22,016 nt of DNA from Tropicimonas sp047971885 (GCF_047971885.1 NZ_JBKEAE010000172.1:1-22016); one strand, 5' to 3'. Shown: positions 1 to 7,026, counted from the stretch's first letter. A program made the numbers and translations. The notes: generated by a model not told the origin, from the letters alone.

Positions 1-407
1 AGCGGCCGCCGCTCTCCCAGCAGCGCCATTCCGGCAATGAAGACCGTGATGGTGGTGGCGAAATAGCCAAGCGGCATGAAGAGTGCCGCATAGGAGATCA
101 GCAACGCGACGAACGCCGCGATTCGCAGTGCTGTATTCCGCTGCATCGTCAGGTCGATGGCATCGTCCTGATCCTCCGGGGTGTTTTGCGCCGCGAGCGG
201 CCTGAGCTTGCGCTGCCCCAATGCACGCAGGATCAGTGCGGCAGACAGGAGGGAAATCGATGCAATCATCAGCCAGGGAACGAAATCCGGACCGGCGGAG
301 GTGCCCGTCGCCACCGAAGGGATGCGAATTGTCCTCAGCGCGGCAAAGCCGCAGAACGCAAGAAGCCCGACCCCGATCCAGATGTCCCCACGCGAACTTT
401 CCCCCAT
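1..407 (-). CDS. tctB: TctB-type small membrane subunit of a tripartite tricarboxylate transporter (partial, 3' end outside window)
   Basis: The minus-strand frame starts at ATG 407 and stays open for 135 codons to the window edge. A Shine-Dalgarno GGAGGG lies at 420-415, 7 bases before the start. The product begins MGESSRGDIWIGVGLL and has hydrophobic segments near residues 9-21, 44-62 and 97-130, separated by a charged loop (QNTPEDQDDAIDL). This is the pattern of TctB, the four-helix small subunit that works with the large TctA permease and a periplasmic TctC receptor in the inner membrane. The gene is the first of its transcript, divergent from the alcohol dehydrogenase; no tctC precedes it as in the two other TTT operons here, so its receptor must lie further left or elsewhere. 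The family call is good; the substrate is unknown. Confidence 0.8.
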   Translation of the reverse strand, partial: MGESSRGDIWIGVGLLAFCGFAALRTIRIPSVATGTSAGPDFVPWLMIASISLLSAALILRALGQRKLRPLAAQNTPEDQDDAIDLTMQRNTALRIAAFVALLISYAALFMPLGYFATTITVFIAGMALLGERRP

Positions 408-676
408 CCCGCGACCCTCCAGCAAAGGACTTCTTGCGAGTCTCATGGATTATAACAAGTTGTCAACAGAAAATGGCGGCCAGCAATCTTGTAGCATTAC
501 TACCAAGCGGCTGGTTTTTACGTAAATACCAGTGAGAAAGGCAGATTTCAGGTGAGATGGACCGGTTTCCTTTCCGCATCCAGACTGAGCAGGGACAAAT
601 TAGTTGACAACTTGTTTTGATGCGCGTGAAACCTGTGTTGGCGTCCGGAATCATCGACTGACCCGAGGAGGCATTC
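408..676. promoter_or_regulatory. Divergent promoter region tctB / alcohol dehydrogenase with twin operators
   Basis: This 269-base gap separates two divergent genes. AACAAGTTGTCAAC at 454-467 and its exact reverse complement at 603-616 form a 14-bp inverted pair. Read toward each gene, both are GTTGACAACTTGTT and run straight into a -10-like hexamer: TATAAT at 454-449 (minus, toward tctB) and TTTGAT at 616-621 (plus, toward the dehydrogenase). GGGACA at 592-597 is a weak -35 for the plus promoter with an 18-base spacer. Each copy contains the odd palindrome GTTG-N-CAAC. The layout suggests one repressor covering the core of both promoters. The repeats are seen directly; their role as operators is inferred. 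Confidence 0.65.
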
Positions 677-1801
677 ATGCTCGATCTTCAGCATCCCATC
701 ACCCTGTTGCGCCCACGGGAGATTCGGTTCGGCGCGGGGACCCTTTGTCGTTTGCGTGAATTTGTCGCCGCCCGTGGCGGCAGGGCCTATGTCGTGACCG
801 ATACCTTCAATGCGGCGCGGGTTGATCTTCTTGACCTCGATAATCCGGTGGTTTTCGGCGAAATCGCGTCAGAGCCCGAAATCCCCGATCTGGAGGCTGC
901 CCTTGCGCGGGCAGAGGCCGCATTCGGCGACGCCCCGGCAGTTGTTGTCGGCTTCGGCGGCGGAAGCGCGATGGATCTGGCCAAACTCGTTGCCGTATTG
1001 GCGGGCAGCGGCAGGTCGCTGACCGATATCTCCGGCGCCGACAGGGCACCGGCGCGCCGTGCCGCGCTGGTGCAGATTCCGACCACCGCCGGAACCGGCA
1101 GCGAGGTGGGAACCCGGGCCCTGATCACCGATCCGGAAACCCGGAACAAGGTTGCAACCGAAAGCCCGCAGATGCTTGCCGATCTGGCAATCGTCGATCC
1201 CGGACTGACCGCAAGCGCTCCGCCTTTCGTAACCGCGGCAACCGGGGTAGACGCCATGGCCCATTGCGTCGAGGCGCTGACATCGAAACGCGCCCACCCG
1301 CTGATCGACGCCTATGCGCTCGAAGGGATCCGGCTGGTCGGGCGATACCTGAAGCGCGCGGTCGACGAGGGGGACGATATCGAGGCACGTACCGGCCTCT
1401 CGCTTGCCGCGCTCTACGGCGGGGTTTGCCTCGGCCCGGTCAACACGACTGCCGGTCACGCGCTTTCCTATCCGCTGGGTACGCACCACAATATTGCCCA
1501 CGGTATCGCCAACGCACTGATCTTCCCCCATACGCTGGAGGCCAACGCGCCGGCAACACCCGGCAAGACGGCGCAAGTGATAACTGCGCTAGGCGGCAGC
1601 GAAGGGGCCGCTCCGTTCGAGGTCGCGTACAGCTTCTGCGACGCTATGGGCATTGACATGCGACTCGGCAGCTACGGAGTCGGCGAGGACTCTCTGGACG
1701 AGATGGCGCGGGAAGCGCATGGCATCCGACGCCTTCTCGACTGGAACCCCCGCGATCTGACGGTGCATGACATCACTGAAATCTATCGGCGCGCCTTCTG
1801 A
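677..1801 (+). CDS. Iron-containing (group III) alcohol dehydrogenase
   Basis: 374 aa, the usual length of the family. An NAD(P)-dependent, metal-dependent oxidoreductase of an alcohol or carbonyl substrate; a cytoplasmic enzyme. The N-terminal Rossmann-like part carries VVGFGGGSAMDLAK, followed by the cofactor-loop motif TTAGTGSEV. The four expected metal ligands are visible: D192 and H196 in GVDAMAHCVEAL, H261 in AGHALSYP and H275 in NIAHGIANA, with the 4- and 14-residue spacings seen in FucO-type enzymes. Start ATG 677 is preceded by GAGGAGG at 665-671. It lies 289 bases upstream of a TRAP transporter on the same strand, so it may act on an alcohol or semialdehyde derived from the imported compound. 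Maleylacetate-reductase-like and FucO-like enzymes are in the same superfamily; the substrate cannot be read from sequence. Confidence 0.88.
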   Translation: MLDLQHPITLLRPREIRFGAGTLCRLREFVAARGGRAYVVTDTFNAARVDLLDLDNPVVFGEIASEPEIPDLEAALARAEAAFGDAPAVVVGFGGGSAMDLAKLVAVLAGSGRSLTDISGADRAPARRAALVQIPTTAGTGSEVGTRALITDPETRNKVATESPQMLADLAIVDPGLTASAPPFVTAATGVDAMAHCVEALTSKRAHPLIDAYALEGIRLVGRYLKRAVDEGDDIEARTGLSLAALYGGVCLGPVNTTAGHALSYPLGTHHNIAHGIANALIFPHTLEANAPATPGKTAQVITALGGSEGAAPFEVAYSFCDAMGIDMRLGSYGVGEDSLDEMAREAHGIRRLLDWNPRDLTVHDITEIYRRAF

Positions 1802-2090
1802 GACCGGCGGCGCATCGTGTGCCGTCGATGGTGGGAGATACATGTTGACAACCACTGGTGGAAAACCGGTCCGGTCCCGCAAACACCGCGGCAGCGCCGG
1901 ATCGCGCGCGCGGATAGCCGCCGTTACCGCTGCAAGGATGGCCCGGGTTCCTGCGCTGCGATTTCTTTTGGTTATCAAAAGATCAGGTGTTTCCATTTTT
2001 CACGATCACCAGAAATCCAATAGGGTCGCGCGGTCGGAGGGCCACGTCGCCAGGAGTGCGTGCGGGTTCTCCAGCCAAGGAGGAGAACGC
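1802..2090. promoter_or_regulatory. Intergenic control region upstream of dctP
   Basis: This 289-base stretch holds no convincing gene; the dctP frame is open back to 1767, but the receptor's signal peptide starts only at 2091. It contains GTTGACAAC at 1844-1852 (also read as ATGTTGACAAC, 1842-1852), which shares its core with the twin operators upstream of the dehydrogenase. The 11-bp palindrome ACCGGTCCGGT lies at 1865-1875. A dyad CTTTTG-N5-CAAAAG lies at 1965-1981. No good -10/-35 pair was found by eye. A separate TRAP promoter under control of the neighbouring regulators is plausible but not shown. Confidence 0.45.
1965..1981. promoter_or_regulatory. Dyad with LysR-type T-N11-A box upstream of dctP
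   Basis: CTTTTG (1965-1970), loop GTTAT, CAAAAG (1976-1981) is a perfect 6+6 inverted repeat. Its inner part, TTTGGTTATCAAA, fits the T-N11-A form of LysR-family binding sites. It lies 110 bases before the dctP start, and a LysR gene follows dctM, so it is a candidate activator site for the TRAP operon. It could instead be a chance dyad in an AT-rich stretch. Confidence 0.4.
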
Positions 2091-3074
2091 ATGAAACACC
2101 ATCTCACTGGCCTGAGCGCAGGCATTCTTGCCTGTACGACAGCGCTCTGCGCCCTGCCGTCGGTGGCCGATACCTATATCGTTGCCGTCGGGGCCGCGTC
2201 CAACAGCCTGCAAGGACGCAGCGCCGCGAAGTTTGCCGAGGATCTGGCCGCAAGGCTCGGCGATGCGCACAAGATCGAATTCTACGCCGACGGGCAATTG
2301 GGGGACGAAAAGGAACTGATGCAGAAGCTGCGCCTCGGAACGGTGCAGTTCACGCTCATTTCGTCGATCATGACCAACGTCTCGCCGGAGTTCGGGCTTT
2401 TCGAGATGCCGTTTCTGGTCAAGGACCGCGCCCACCTGAGGGCCATCGACGAGAATATCGTCCGGACCGAACTTGGCCCCAAGGCTGCGGCGGCGGGCCT
2501 GCACGTCATCTCCACATGGGAGAACGGCTTCCGCCAGGTGACCAACAGCAAGAAGCCGGTCAATGCGCCGGCCGATCTCGCCGGGTTGAAAATCCGCACG
2601 CCCTCGTCGGAATGGCGGGTGGCGATGTTCAAGCAATGGGGCGCCAACCCGACGCCGATGGCGTTCTCTGAAGTGTTCGTCGCGCTGCAGACCGGAACCA
2701 TGGACGGCCAGGAAAACCCGCTGACCAATATCGTCGGTGCGAATTTCCAGGAGGTCCAGAAATACCTGAGTCTGACCGGGCACGTCTATTCCCCGACCTA
2801 TCTCACCACCGGCGGCAGGACCTGGGACGGCCTGCCCGGTGATGTGAAAGCCGCAGTCGACGCGGTTGCGGCAGAGGTTCAGGGCTGGTCGCTGGCCGAG
2901 GGCGAGAACGCCGACAACCAGCTGATCGACAGGGTCCGTTCCGCCGGCATGGAGATCAACGAGGTCGACAAGGACGCCTTCATCGCCGCCTCGGCCCCGG
3001 TTTACGAGGCCTTTGCCAAACAGGTGCCGGGTGGTGCCGAACTTGTAAGCAAGGCACAGGCGCTCGCCGAGTGA
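2091..3074 (+). CDS. dctP: TRAP transporter substrate-binding protein DctP
   Basis: 327 aa periplasmic solute receptor of a TRAP transporter. It captures an organic acid and delivers it to the DctQM membrane complex. The start at ATG 2091 is chosen because AAGGAGGAG lies just upstream and the product then opens with a standard signal peptide (MKHHLTGLSAGILACTTALC, likely cut near VADT, residue 27). The family core is clear: FYADGQLGDEKELMQKLRLG near residue 63, MPFL near 105, and LKIRTPSSEWRVAMFKQWGA with the conserved carboxylate-binding arginine at R169, then FVALQTGTMDGQENP. First gene of dctP-dctQ-dctM; a hairpin with a T-rich tail follows the stop codon. The ligand is unknown; most family members bind C4-dicarboxylates, sugar acids or other small carboxylates. 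Confidence 0.92.
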   Translation: MKHHLTGLSAGILACTTALCALPSVADTYIVAVGAASNSLQGRSAAKFAEDLAARLGDAHKIEFYADGQLGDEKELMQKLRLGTVQFTLISSIMTNVSPEFGLFEMPFLVKDRAHLRAIDENIVRTELGPKAAAAGLHVISTWENGFRQVTNSKKPVNAPADLAGLKIRTPSSEWRVAMFKQWGANPTPMAFSEVFVALQTGTMDGQENPLTNIVGANFQEVQKYLSLTGHVYSPTYLTTGGRTWDGLPGDVKAAVDAVAAEVQGWSLAEGENADNQLIDRVRSAGMEINEVDKDAFIAASAPVYEAFAKQVPGGAELVSKAQALAE

Positions 3075-3087
3075 TTCAATGATCCAG

Positions 3088-3117
3088 AACCTGCCGGAGC
3101 TGCCGGCAGGTTTCTTT
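3088..3117 (+). terminator. Attenuating hairpin between dctP and dctQ
   Basis: AACCTGCCGG (3088-3097), loop AGCTG, CCGGCAGGTT (3103-3112), then TCTTT. A 10-bp stem followed by a T-rich tail has the form of an intrinsic terminator. It sits 14 bases after the dctP stop and before the likely dctQ start, so it probably ends or stabilises a dctP-only transcript and gives more receptor than membrane subunits. Confidence 0.65.
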
Positions 3118-3129
3118 CCGGCGGAAATC

Positions 3130-3699
3130 ATGATCGCAATCTTCGAAAAATCCCTGCTGCGCCTGATCGAGACCATCAGCATCCTGCTGCTGCTGATGCT
3201 GACCGGCGCCGTCATCTATTCGACGACCATGCGCTACCTTGGCGCGTCCCCGTCCTGGTACGACGAGGTGGCCAGCGTGCTGCTGGCCTGGCTCACCTAT
3301 TTCGGGGCGACCTATGCCGTCTTCATGCGCCAGCACATGGGGTTTGCGGGCCTTGTGACGGCGCTGCCGCGCAACTTCGCCATCGCACTGGCGTTTTTCA
3401 CCGAGCTTCTGGTGGTCGGCTATTTCGCGATCGTCGCCTGGTACGGCTATGCCGTCCTGCCGGTCGCGGCATACGATTCGCTTCTCAGCCTGCCGTGGCT
3501 GACGCTCGATATCGTGCAGTCGGTCATCCCGGTCACGGCGGTACTGATGATCGTCGGAACGGTGCTGACCATGCCGCGCAATCTCCGCGATGCGGCGGCG
3601 GGAGTGGACCGCGAACACAGCGAAATCGAACAAGCCATCGCCGAGGCCGAAGCCGGCACGCAGGGCAGGGCACAGGAAGAAAAGGCAGACCGGTCATGA
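3130..3699 (+). CDS. dctQ: TRAP transporter small membrane subunit DctQ
   Basis: 189 aa from ATG 3130 (MIAIFEKSLLRLIETISILL). The frame is open to ATG 3079, but that start would place the dctP-dctQ hairpin inside the coding region and has no ribosome site, so 3130 is preferred with moderate certainty. Four hydrophobic helices fit DctQ. The loop after helix 1 contains TTMRYLGASPSWYDEVA, a typical DctQ signature. The C-terminal tail is charged (REHSEIEQAIAEAEA). DctQ pairs with DctM in the inner membrane. Its stop overlaps the dctM start by ATGA at 3696-3699, indicating translational coupling. Confidence 0.87.
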   Translation: MIAIFEKSLLRLIETISILLLLMLTGAVIYSTTMRYLGASPSWYDEVASVLLAWLTYFGATYAVFMRQHMGFAGLVTALPRNFAIALAFFTELLVVGYFAIVAWYGYAVLPVAAYDSLLSLPWLTLDIVQSVIPVTAVLMIVGTVLTMPRNLRDAAAGVDREHSEIEQAIAEAEAGTQGRAQEEKADRS

Positions 3700-4976
3700 T
3701 CCTGCTTCTGACGACAGTGGCGCTGATCGGGCTGATCATGATCAACGTGCCGATCGCGGTGGCGATCGGGATGGTTTCGGTCGGCGGGTTCGTGCTGACA
3801 TCGGGGCCGACGCGGCTCTATGACATGGTCATCGCGCTCTATACCGGGGCAACTTCGTTCCCGCTGATCGCCATCCCGCTTTTCATCCTTGCGGGCAACC
3901 TGATGAACACCTCCGGCATCTCGGTCCGGCTCATCAATTTCGTTTCGGCACTGATCGGCTTTGTCCGCGGCGGACTGGGAATGGTCAACATCGGGGTTTC
4001 GATGGTGTTCGCCGAAATCTCGGGGTCTGCGGTTGCCGATGTGGCGGCGACCGGAACGGTCCTGATCCCCGAGATGAAGCGGCGGGGCTATTCGAGCACG
4101 CTTGCCGCCGCGATCACATCGTCCTCTGCCTCGCTGGCGATCATCATCCCGCCATCGATCTCGATGATCCTCTATGGCGCGATCACGGAAACCTCGGTGC
4201 TGACGCTTTTCGTCGCCGGCATCATCCCCGGCGTTCTTGGTGGCGGCCTGCTGATGGCGGTGACCTATGTCCTTGCCGTCTGCTACGACCTGCCGCGCGC
4301 CGAGGGCTTCGACCTCTGCCATATCTGGAAAAGCTTCCGCGAGGCGTTCTGGGCGCTGACCCTGCCGGTGATCATCCTCGGCGGCATCTTCTCGGGGATC
4401 GTGACGGCGACCGAGGGGGCCGGGCTTGCGGTTCTCGCGGCGCTGATCATCGGCGTCTTCATCTACCGCGATCTCGACCTCTCGCGCCTCCGCCGCACGA
4501 TGCTGGAGGGGATCAGCCAGACCGGCGTCGTGATGCTTCTGGTCTCGACATCGGCAGCACTGGGCCTGTTCCTGACCCAGGCGCAGGTGCCGCAACAGCT
4601 TGCCGCGCAGATCACACAACTCACCACCAATCCCTATGTGGTGCTGGCCCTGCTGAACCTGCTGCTGCTGGTGCTGGGCATGTTCCTGCATGGCGCGGCG
4701 GCGATCATACTGGTGGTGCCGGTGGTGATGCCGCTGGTGACGGCGGTGGGGATCGACCCGGTGCATTTCGGGATCATGGTGACGCTCAACCTCGCCATAG
4801 GCCAGCAGACGCCGCCGGTGGCTTCGGTGCTCATCACGTCGTGCTCGATCGCGAAATCGGGAATTTGGGAAACCTCGCGCACCAACCTTCCGTTCATCGG
4901 GGTTCTGGCCTTTGTGCTGCTGCTGGTAACCTATGTGCCCGCCGTATCGCTTGCGCTGACGGAGTACCTCAGGTGA
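3696..4976 (+). CDS. dctM: TRAP transporter large permease subunit DctM
   Basis: 426 aa, the normal size for DctM, with about a dozen hydrophobic segments. It is the ion-coupled transport channel of the TRAP system. Family motifs include IPLFILAGNLMNTSGIS (near residue 62), EISGSAVADVAATGTVLIP (near 108), IIIPPSISMILYGAITETSV (near 150) and GQQTPPVASVLITSCSIAKS near the C terminus. The start overlaps the dctQ stop (ATGA). A GC-rich hairpin follows 26 bases after the stop codon. Function as a permease subunit is secure; the substrate is not. Confidence 0.93.
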   Translation: MILLLTTVALIGLIMINVPIAVAIGMVSVGGFVLTSGPTRLYDMVIALYTGATSFPLIAIPLFILAGNLMNTSGISVRLINFVSALIGFVRGGLGMVNIGVSMVFAEISGSAVADVAATGTVLIPEMKRRGYSSTLAAAITSSSASLAIIIPPSISMILYGAITETSVLTLFVAGIIPGVLGGGLLMAVTYVLAVCYDLPRAEGFDLCHIWKSFREAFWALTLPVIILGGIFSGIVTATEGAGLAVLAALIIGVFIYRDLDLSRLRRTMLEGISQTGVVMLLVSTSAALGLFLTQAQVPQQLAAQITQLTTNPYVVLALLNLLLLVLGMFLHGAAAIILVVPVVMPLVTAVGIDPVHFGIMVTLNLAIGQQTPPVASVLITSCSIAKSGIWETSRTNLPFIGVLAFVLLLVTYVPAVSLALTEYLR

Positions 4977-5001
4977 CCCGGTCGCATCGGCGCTGACCGG
5001 G

Positions 5002-5047
5002 CGGGGGCCGCGGCTGCAACATGTTCTCCCCGTGGTCGCGGCCCCCG
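5002..5047. terminator. GC-rich hairpin after dctM
   Basis: CGGGGGCCGCG (5002-5012) and CGCGGCCCCCG (5037-5047) are perfect 11-bp arms around a 24-base loop, just downstream of dctM and before the lysR promoter region. There is no T-tract, so it may be a transcript-end stabiliser or a weak terminator. Confidence 0.55.
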
Positions 5048-5124
5048 AACAGAGTTCATGGCGCGTTTGTCGGCCTGCCGGCGAAATTTCACGGGCATCT
5101 TCGCGGCTGCGCACGGACAGACTC

Positions 5125-5154
5125 GGAATTTCGGGTATCGTGATGATAAATTCC
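5125..5154. promoter_or_regulatory. Inverted repeat upstream of the lysR gene
   Basis: GGAATTT (5125-5131) and AAATTCC (5148-5154) flank 16 bases, 43 bases before the lysR start. LysR genes are often autoregulated from a dyad in this position, so this is a candidate site. A chance occurrence is possible. Confidence 0.35.
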
Positions 5155-5196
5155 CCCTCAAGACTGAAGCGGCTGGCTGCTGGGGGGATTTGCGAC

Positions 5197-6174
5197 ATGC
5201 ATCGTGGCTTCGACATGGCGATCCTGTCGCGGCTTCGCTTCAAGCAGCTTGCGCTGGTGGCAAGCCTGGCCGAGACGGCGAACCTTCACGCATCGGCCCG
5301 CGAACTGAACCTGTCGCAACCGGGGGCGACCAAGCTGCTGCGCGAGGTGGAAAACACCCTCGGGGTCGAACTTTTCATCCGGAAATCGCGGGGCATGGAG
5401 CCCACGGTCTATGGCGACGCGGTTGCGCGCCATGCCCGGCTGATCATTTCGGAGACGGTCCGGATGACCGACGGGGTCGCCGCCATCGCGCGCGGAGAAC
5501 TGGGCACGGTCCGGCTCGGAGCCATCATGGAGGCGGTTCCGGGCGTGCTGGCCGATGTGCTGGAATCGCTGCTGCAATCGGGCAACGGACCGCTTGTCAA
5601 CCTGACGGTTTCGACCTCCGATCACCTGATCGCCGCACTCGACGAAGGGCAACTCGACCTTGCGCTTGGCCGCCCGGTCGAACAATTCGGCATGGACAGC
5701 ATCCTCTTCGAGCCGCTCTGGGACGAGGAGTTGTCGATCATCGCGTCAGCCAGTCATCCGCTGGCAGGGGCCACCGACCTGACGCTCGAACACCTGCGGG
5801 ATTGCGACTGGATCTTGCAGCCCCGGCCGAGCCCCATGCGCACCTCCATCGAACTCGCCTTCTCCCGCGCCGGACTGCCGCTTCCAACGATCCGGCTTGA
5901 AACATCGTCGATGCTGGTGTCGACCACGATGGTCAGCCGCAGCGGGCTCGTTGCGGTCCTGCCACGCTCGGTGGCGCGGTTCTATGCGCAGACCGCCCTG
6001 ATATGCCAGCTGCCCGTTCATCTGGACAGCCTGATGGGGCATTACGGATTGTTGCGGACGCGCAAGAACGAAACCGACCCCGCCATCGAAGCGGTGGCGC
6101 GGCGGATCCTCGCCCTCAGCTCTCCAGCGTGTTCCGGACCCGCTCCCATGCCTGATCGAGATGCACGCCGATAA
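5197..6174 (+). CDS. LysR-family transcriptional regulator
   Basis: 325 aa. ATG 5197 is preceded by GGGGGGA at 8-base spacing; an upstream extension of the frame to 5032 has no ribosome site and no LysR-like residues. The N-terminal winged helix-turn-helix reads LALVASLAETANLHASAREL, then NLSQPGATKLLREVENTLGV and FIRKSRGMEPTVYG. The C-terminal effector domain (residues about 95-305) is typical, with LGAIMEAVPGVLADVLES and LIAALDEGQLDLALGRP. The gene follows dctM on the same strand and probably regulates the dehydrogenase/TRAP genes in response to their substrate. Its last 59 bases overlap the 3' end of the convergent gntR gene. The family is certain; the target is inferred from neighbourhood only. 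Confidence 0.9.
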   Translation: MHRGFDMAILSRLRFKQLALVASLAETANLHASARELNLSQPGATKLLREVENTLGVELFIRKSRGMEPTVYGDAVARHARLIISETVRMTDGVAAIARGELGTVRLGAIMEAVPGVLADVLESLLQSGNGPLVNLTVSTSDHLIAALDEGQLDLALGRPVEQFGMDSILFEPLWDEELSIIASASHPLAGATDLTLEHLRDCDWILQPRPSPMRTSIELAFSRAGLPLPTIRLETSSMLVSTTMVSRSGLVAVLPRSVARFYAQTALICQLPVHLDSLMGHYGLLRTRKNETDPAIEAVARRILALSSPACSGPAPMPDRDARR

Positions 6175-6808
6175 TCGCCGACAGTCCGTCCGCATCGCGC
6201 GCTTCCAGCGCCTCGATCATCCCGATGTGCTCCCCGATCGCGGCGGCCCATTTCTCGGGTCCTTCATGCCCGACAAATCGGATCCGCTTCAGCCGGTTCT
6301 GCAGCACCGCATGCATATCGGACAGCGCCGCATTGCCCGCCAGAGCGACCAGCGAGGTGTGAATCTGCTGGTTGAGCTTGTAATATCCCATCCGGTCGCC
6401 GGCTTCGTAGCACACCATCATCCTGTCGTGGAGCGTCCGTATGCCGGCGATGCCGTCGGGCGACGCCACGGCACAGGCCTGCGCCGCGGCGAATTGCTCA
6501 AGCACGCGGATCAGTTCGAGCATGTCGTGCACTTCCCTGGCGGTGAATTTCTTCACCACGGCCCCGCGGCTCGGCACAAGCTCGACCAGTCCCTCGCTGG
6601 CGAGGTACTTGATCGCTTCGCGCAGGGGCGTGCGCGAGACTCCAAGCTGCTCGCCGATCAAGCCCTCGTTGATGCGGGTTCCCGGTGCCAGGTCGCCCTC
6701 GATGATCATGTCGCGCAACTGTGTCAGGATGGCGTCGTGCAGCGACTGGCGCTCGATTTTCCTCGATGCGCCGGATTGTCCCTGCGCCACGGTCCCGGGT
6801 TCGCCCAC
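6116..6808 (-). CDS. GntR-family regulator, FCD (FadR-type) subgroup
   Basis: 230 aa. The start codon is GTG (6808-6806) with GGGGAG upstream at good spacing. Residues about 22-88 form the GntR winged helix: LHDAILTQLRDMIIEGDLAP, then RINEGLIGEQLGVSRTPLRE and LASEGLVELVPSRGAVV. The C-terminal all-helical FCD domain carries the usual metal-site histidines in NQQIHTSLVALAGN, GEHIGMIEA and IGVHLDQAW. Proteins of this type are mostly repressors that release DNA on binding a sugar acid or its phosphate. It is divergent from the isomerase-kinase operon. The palindrome CTGTATGCAG between them, and CTGTATACAG upstream of pdxA, are candidate sites. The family call is very firm. Confidence 0.92.
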   Translation of the reverse strand: MGEPGTVAQGQSGASRKIERQSLHDAILTQLRDMIIEGDLAPGTRINEGLIGEQLGVSRTPLREAIKYLASEGLVELVPSRGAVVKKFTAREVHDMLELIRVLEQFAAAQACAVASPDGIAGIRTLHDRMMVCYEAGDRMGYYKLNQQIHTSLVALAGNAALSDMHAVLQNRLKRIRFVGHEGPEKWAAAIGEHIGMIEALEARDADGLSAIIGVHLDQAWERVRNTLES

Positions 6809-6880
6809 CGTTGTCTCCCCATTGATGGTGTGATTTGGCTAAGCAGGGGCTGGACAAAAGTCAATGATGCACCATGCATG

Positions 6881-6896
6881 CTGTATGCAGTATAAT
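6881..6896 (+). promoter_or_regulatory. Candidate GntR operator abutting a TATAAT -10 box
   Basis: CTGTATGCAG at 6881-6890 is directly followed by TATAAT at 6891-6896 in the gap between gntR and the isomerase gene. It differs by one base from the perfect palindrome CTGTATACAG upstream of pdxA. No strong -35 is visible 16-18 bases before TATAAT. A repressor here would cover the plus-strand promoter and could also control gntR itself. Confidence 0.55.
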
Positions 6897-6960
6897 TGAT
6901 GCCAGGCCGGAGTTGGAGTAATGTCCGGCATGGCAGCAAGCATGATTCGGGAGGGTTACG

Positions 6961-7026
6961 ATGGCGGCACGCAGGGGGATATTCGGTGCACAGCGGCACC
7001 CCGACCGGCGGAGGGACGGCAGTTGA
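6961..7026 (+). CDS. Possible 21-residue leader peptide upstream of the isomerase gene
   Basis: ATG 6961 has a very good ribosome site (GGGAGGG at 6949-6955, 5-base spacing) and encodes MAARRGIFGAQRHPDRRRDG plus a final S, ending at TGA 7024-7026. That stop overlaps the proposed TTG start of the next gene (TTGA, 7023-7026), so translation of the leader could feed ribosomes to the isomerase gene. The peptide is very arginine-rich and resembles no family I know. It may equally be a fortuitous frame; the spacing and overlap are the only support. Confidence 0.35.
   Translation: MAARRGIFGAQRHPDRRRDGS

Noticed and set aside
603..621. TTGACA at 604-609 as a normal -35 box for the dehydrogenase
   Set aside because: No -10 is found at 16-18 bases; the -10-like TTTGAT is only 6 bases away, matching the arrangement on the opposite promoter, which favours an operator.
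1767..2090. N-terminal extension of DctP to an ATG at 1767
   Set aside because: It would overlap the end of the dehydrogenase and bury the signal peptide; ATG 2091 has a strong ribosome site.
3447..5243. A 598-codon minus-strand frame antisense to dctQ-dctM
   Set aside because: It is rich in R, H, D and Q, has no recognisable domain and mirrors the codon bias of the genuine TRAP genes. The same applies to long antisense frames at 7813-9609, 9706-11055, 10956-12290, 14351-16042 and 15997-17760.
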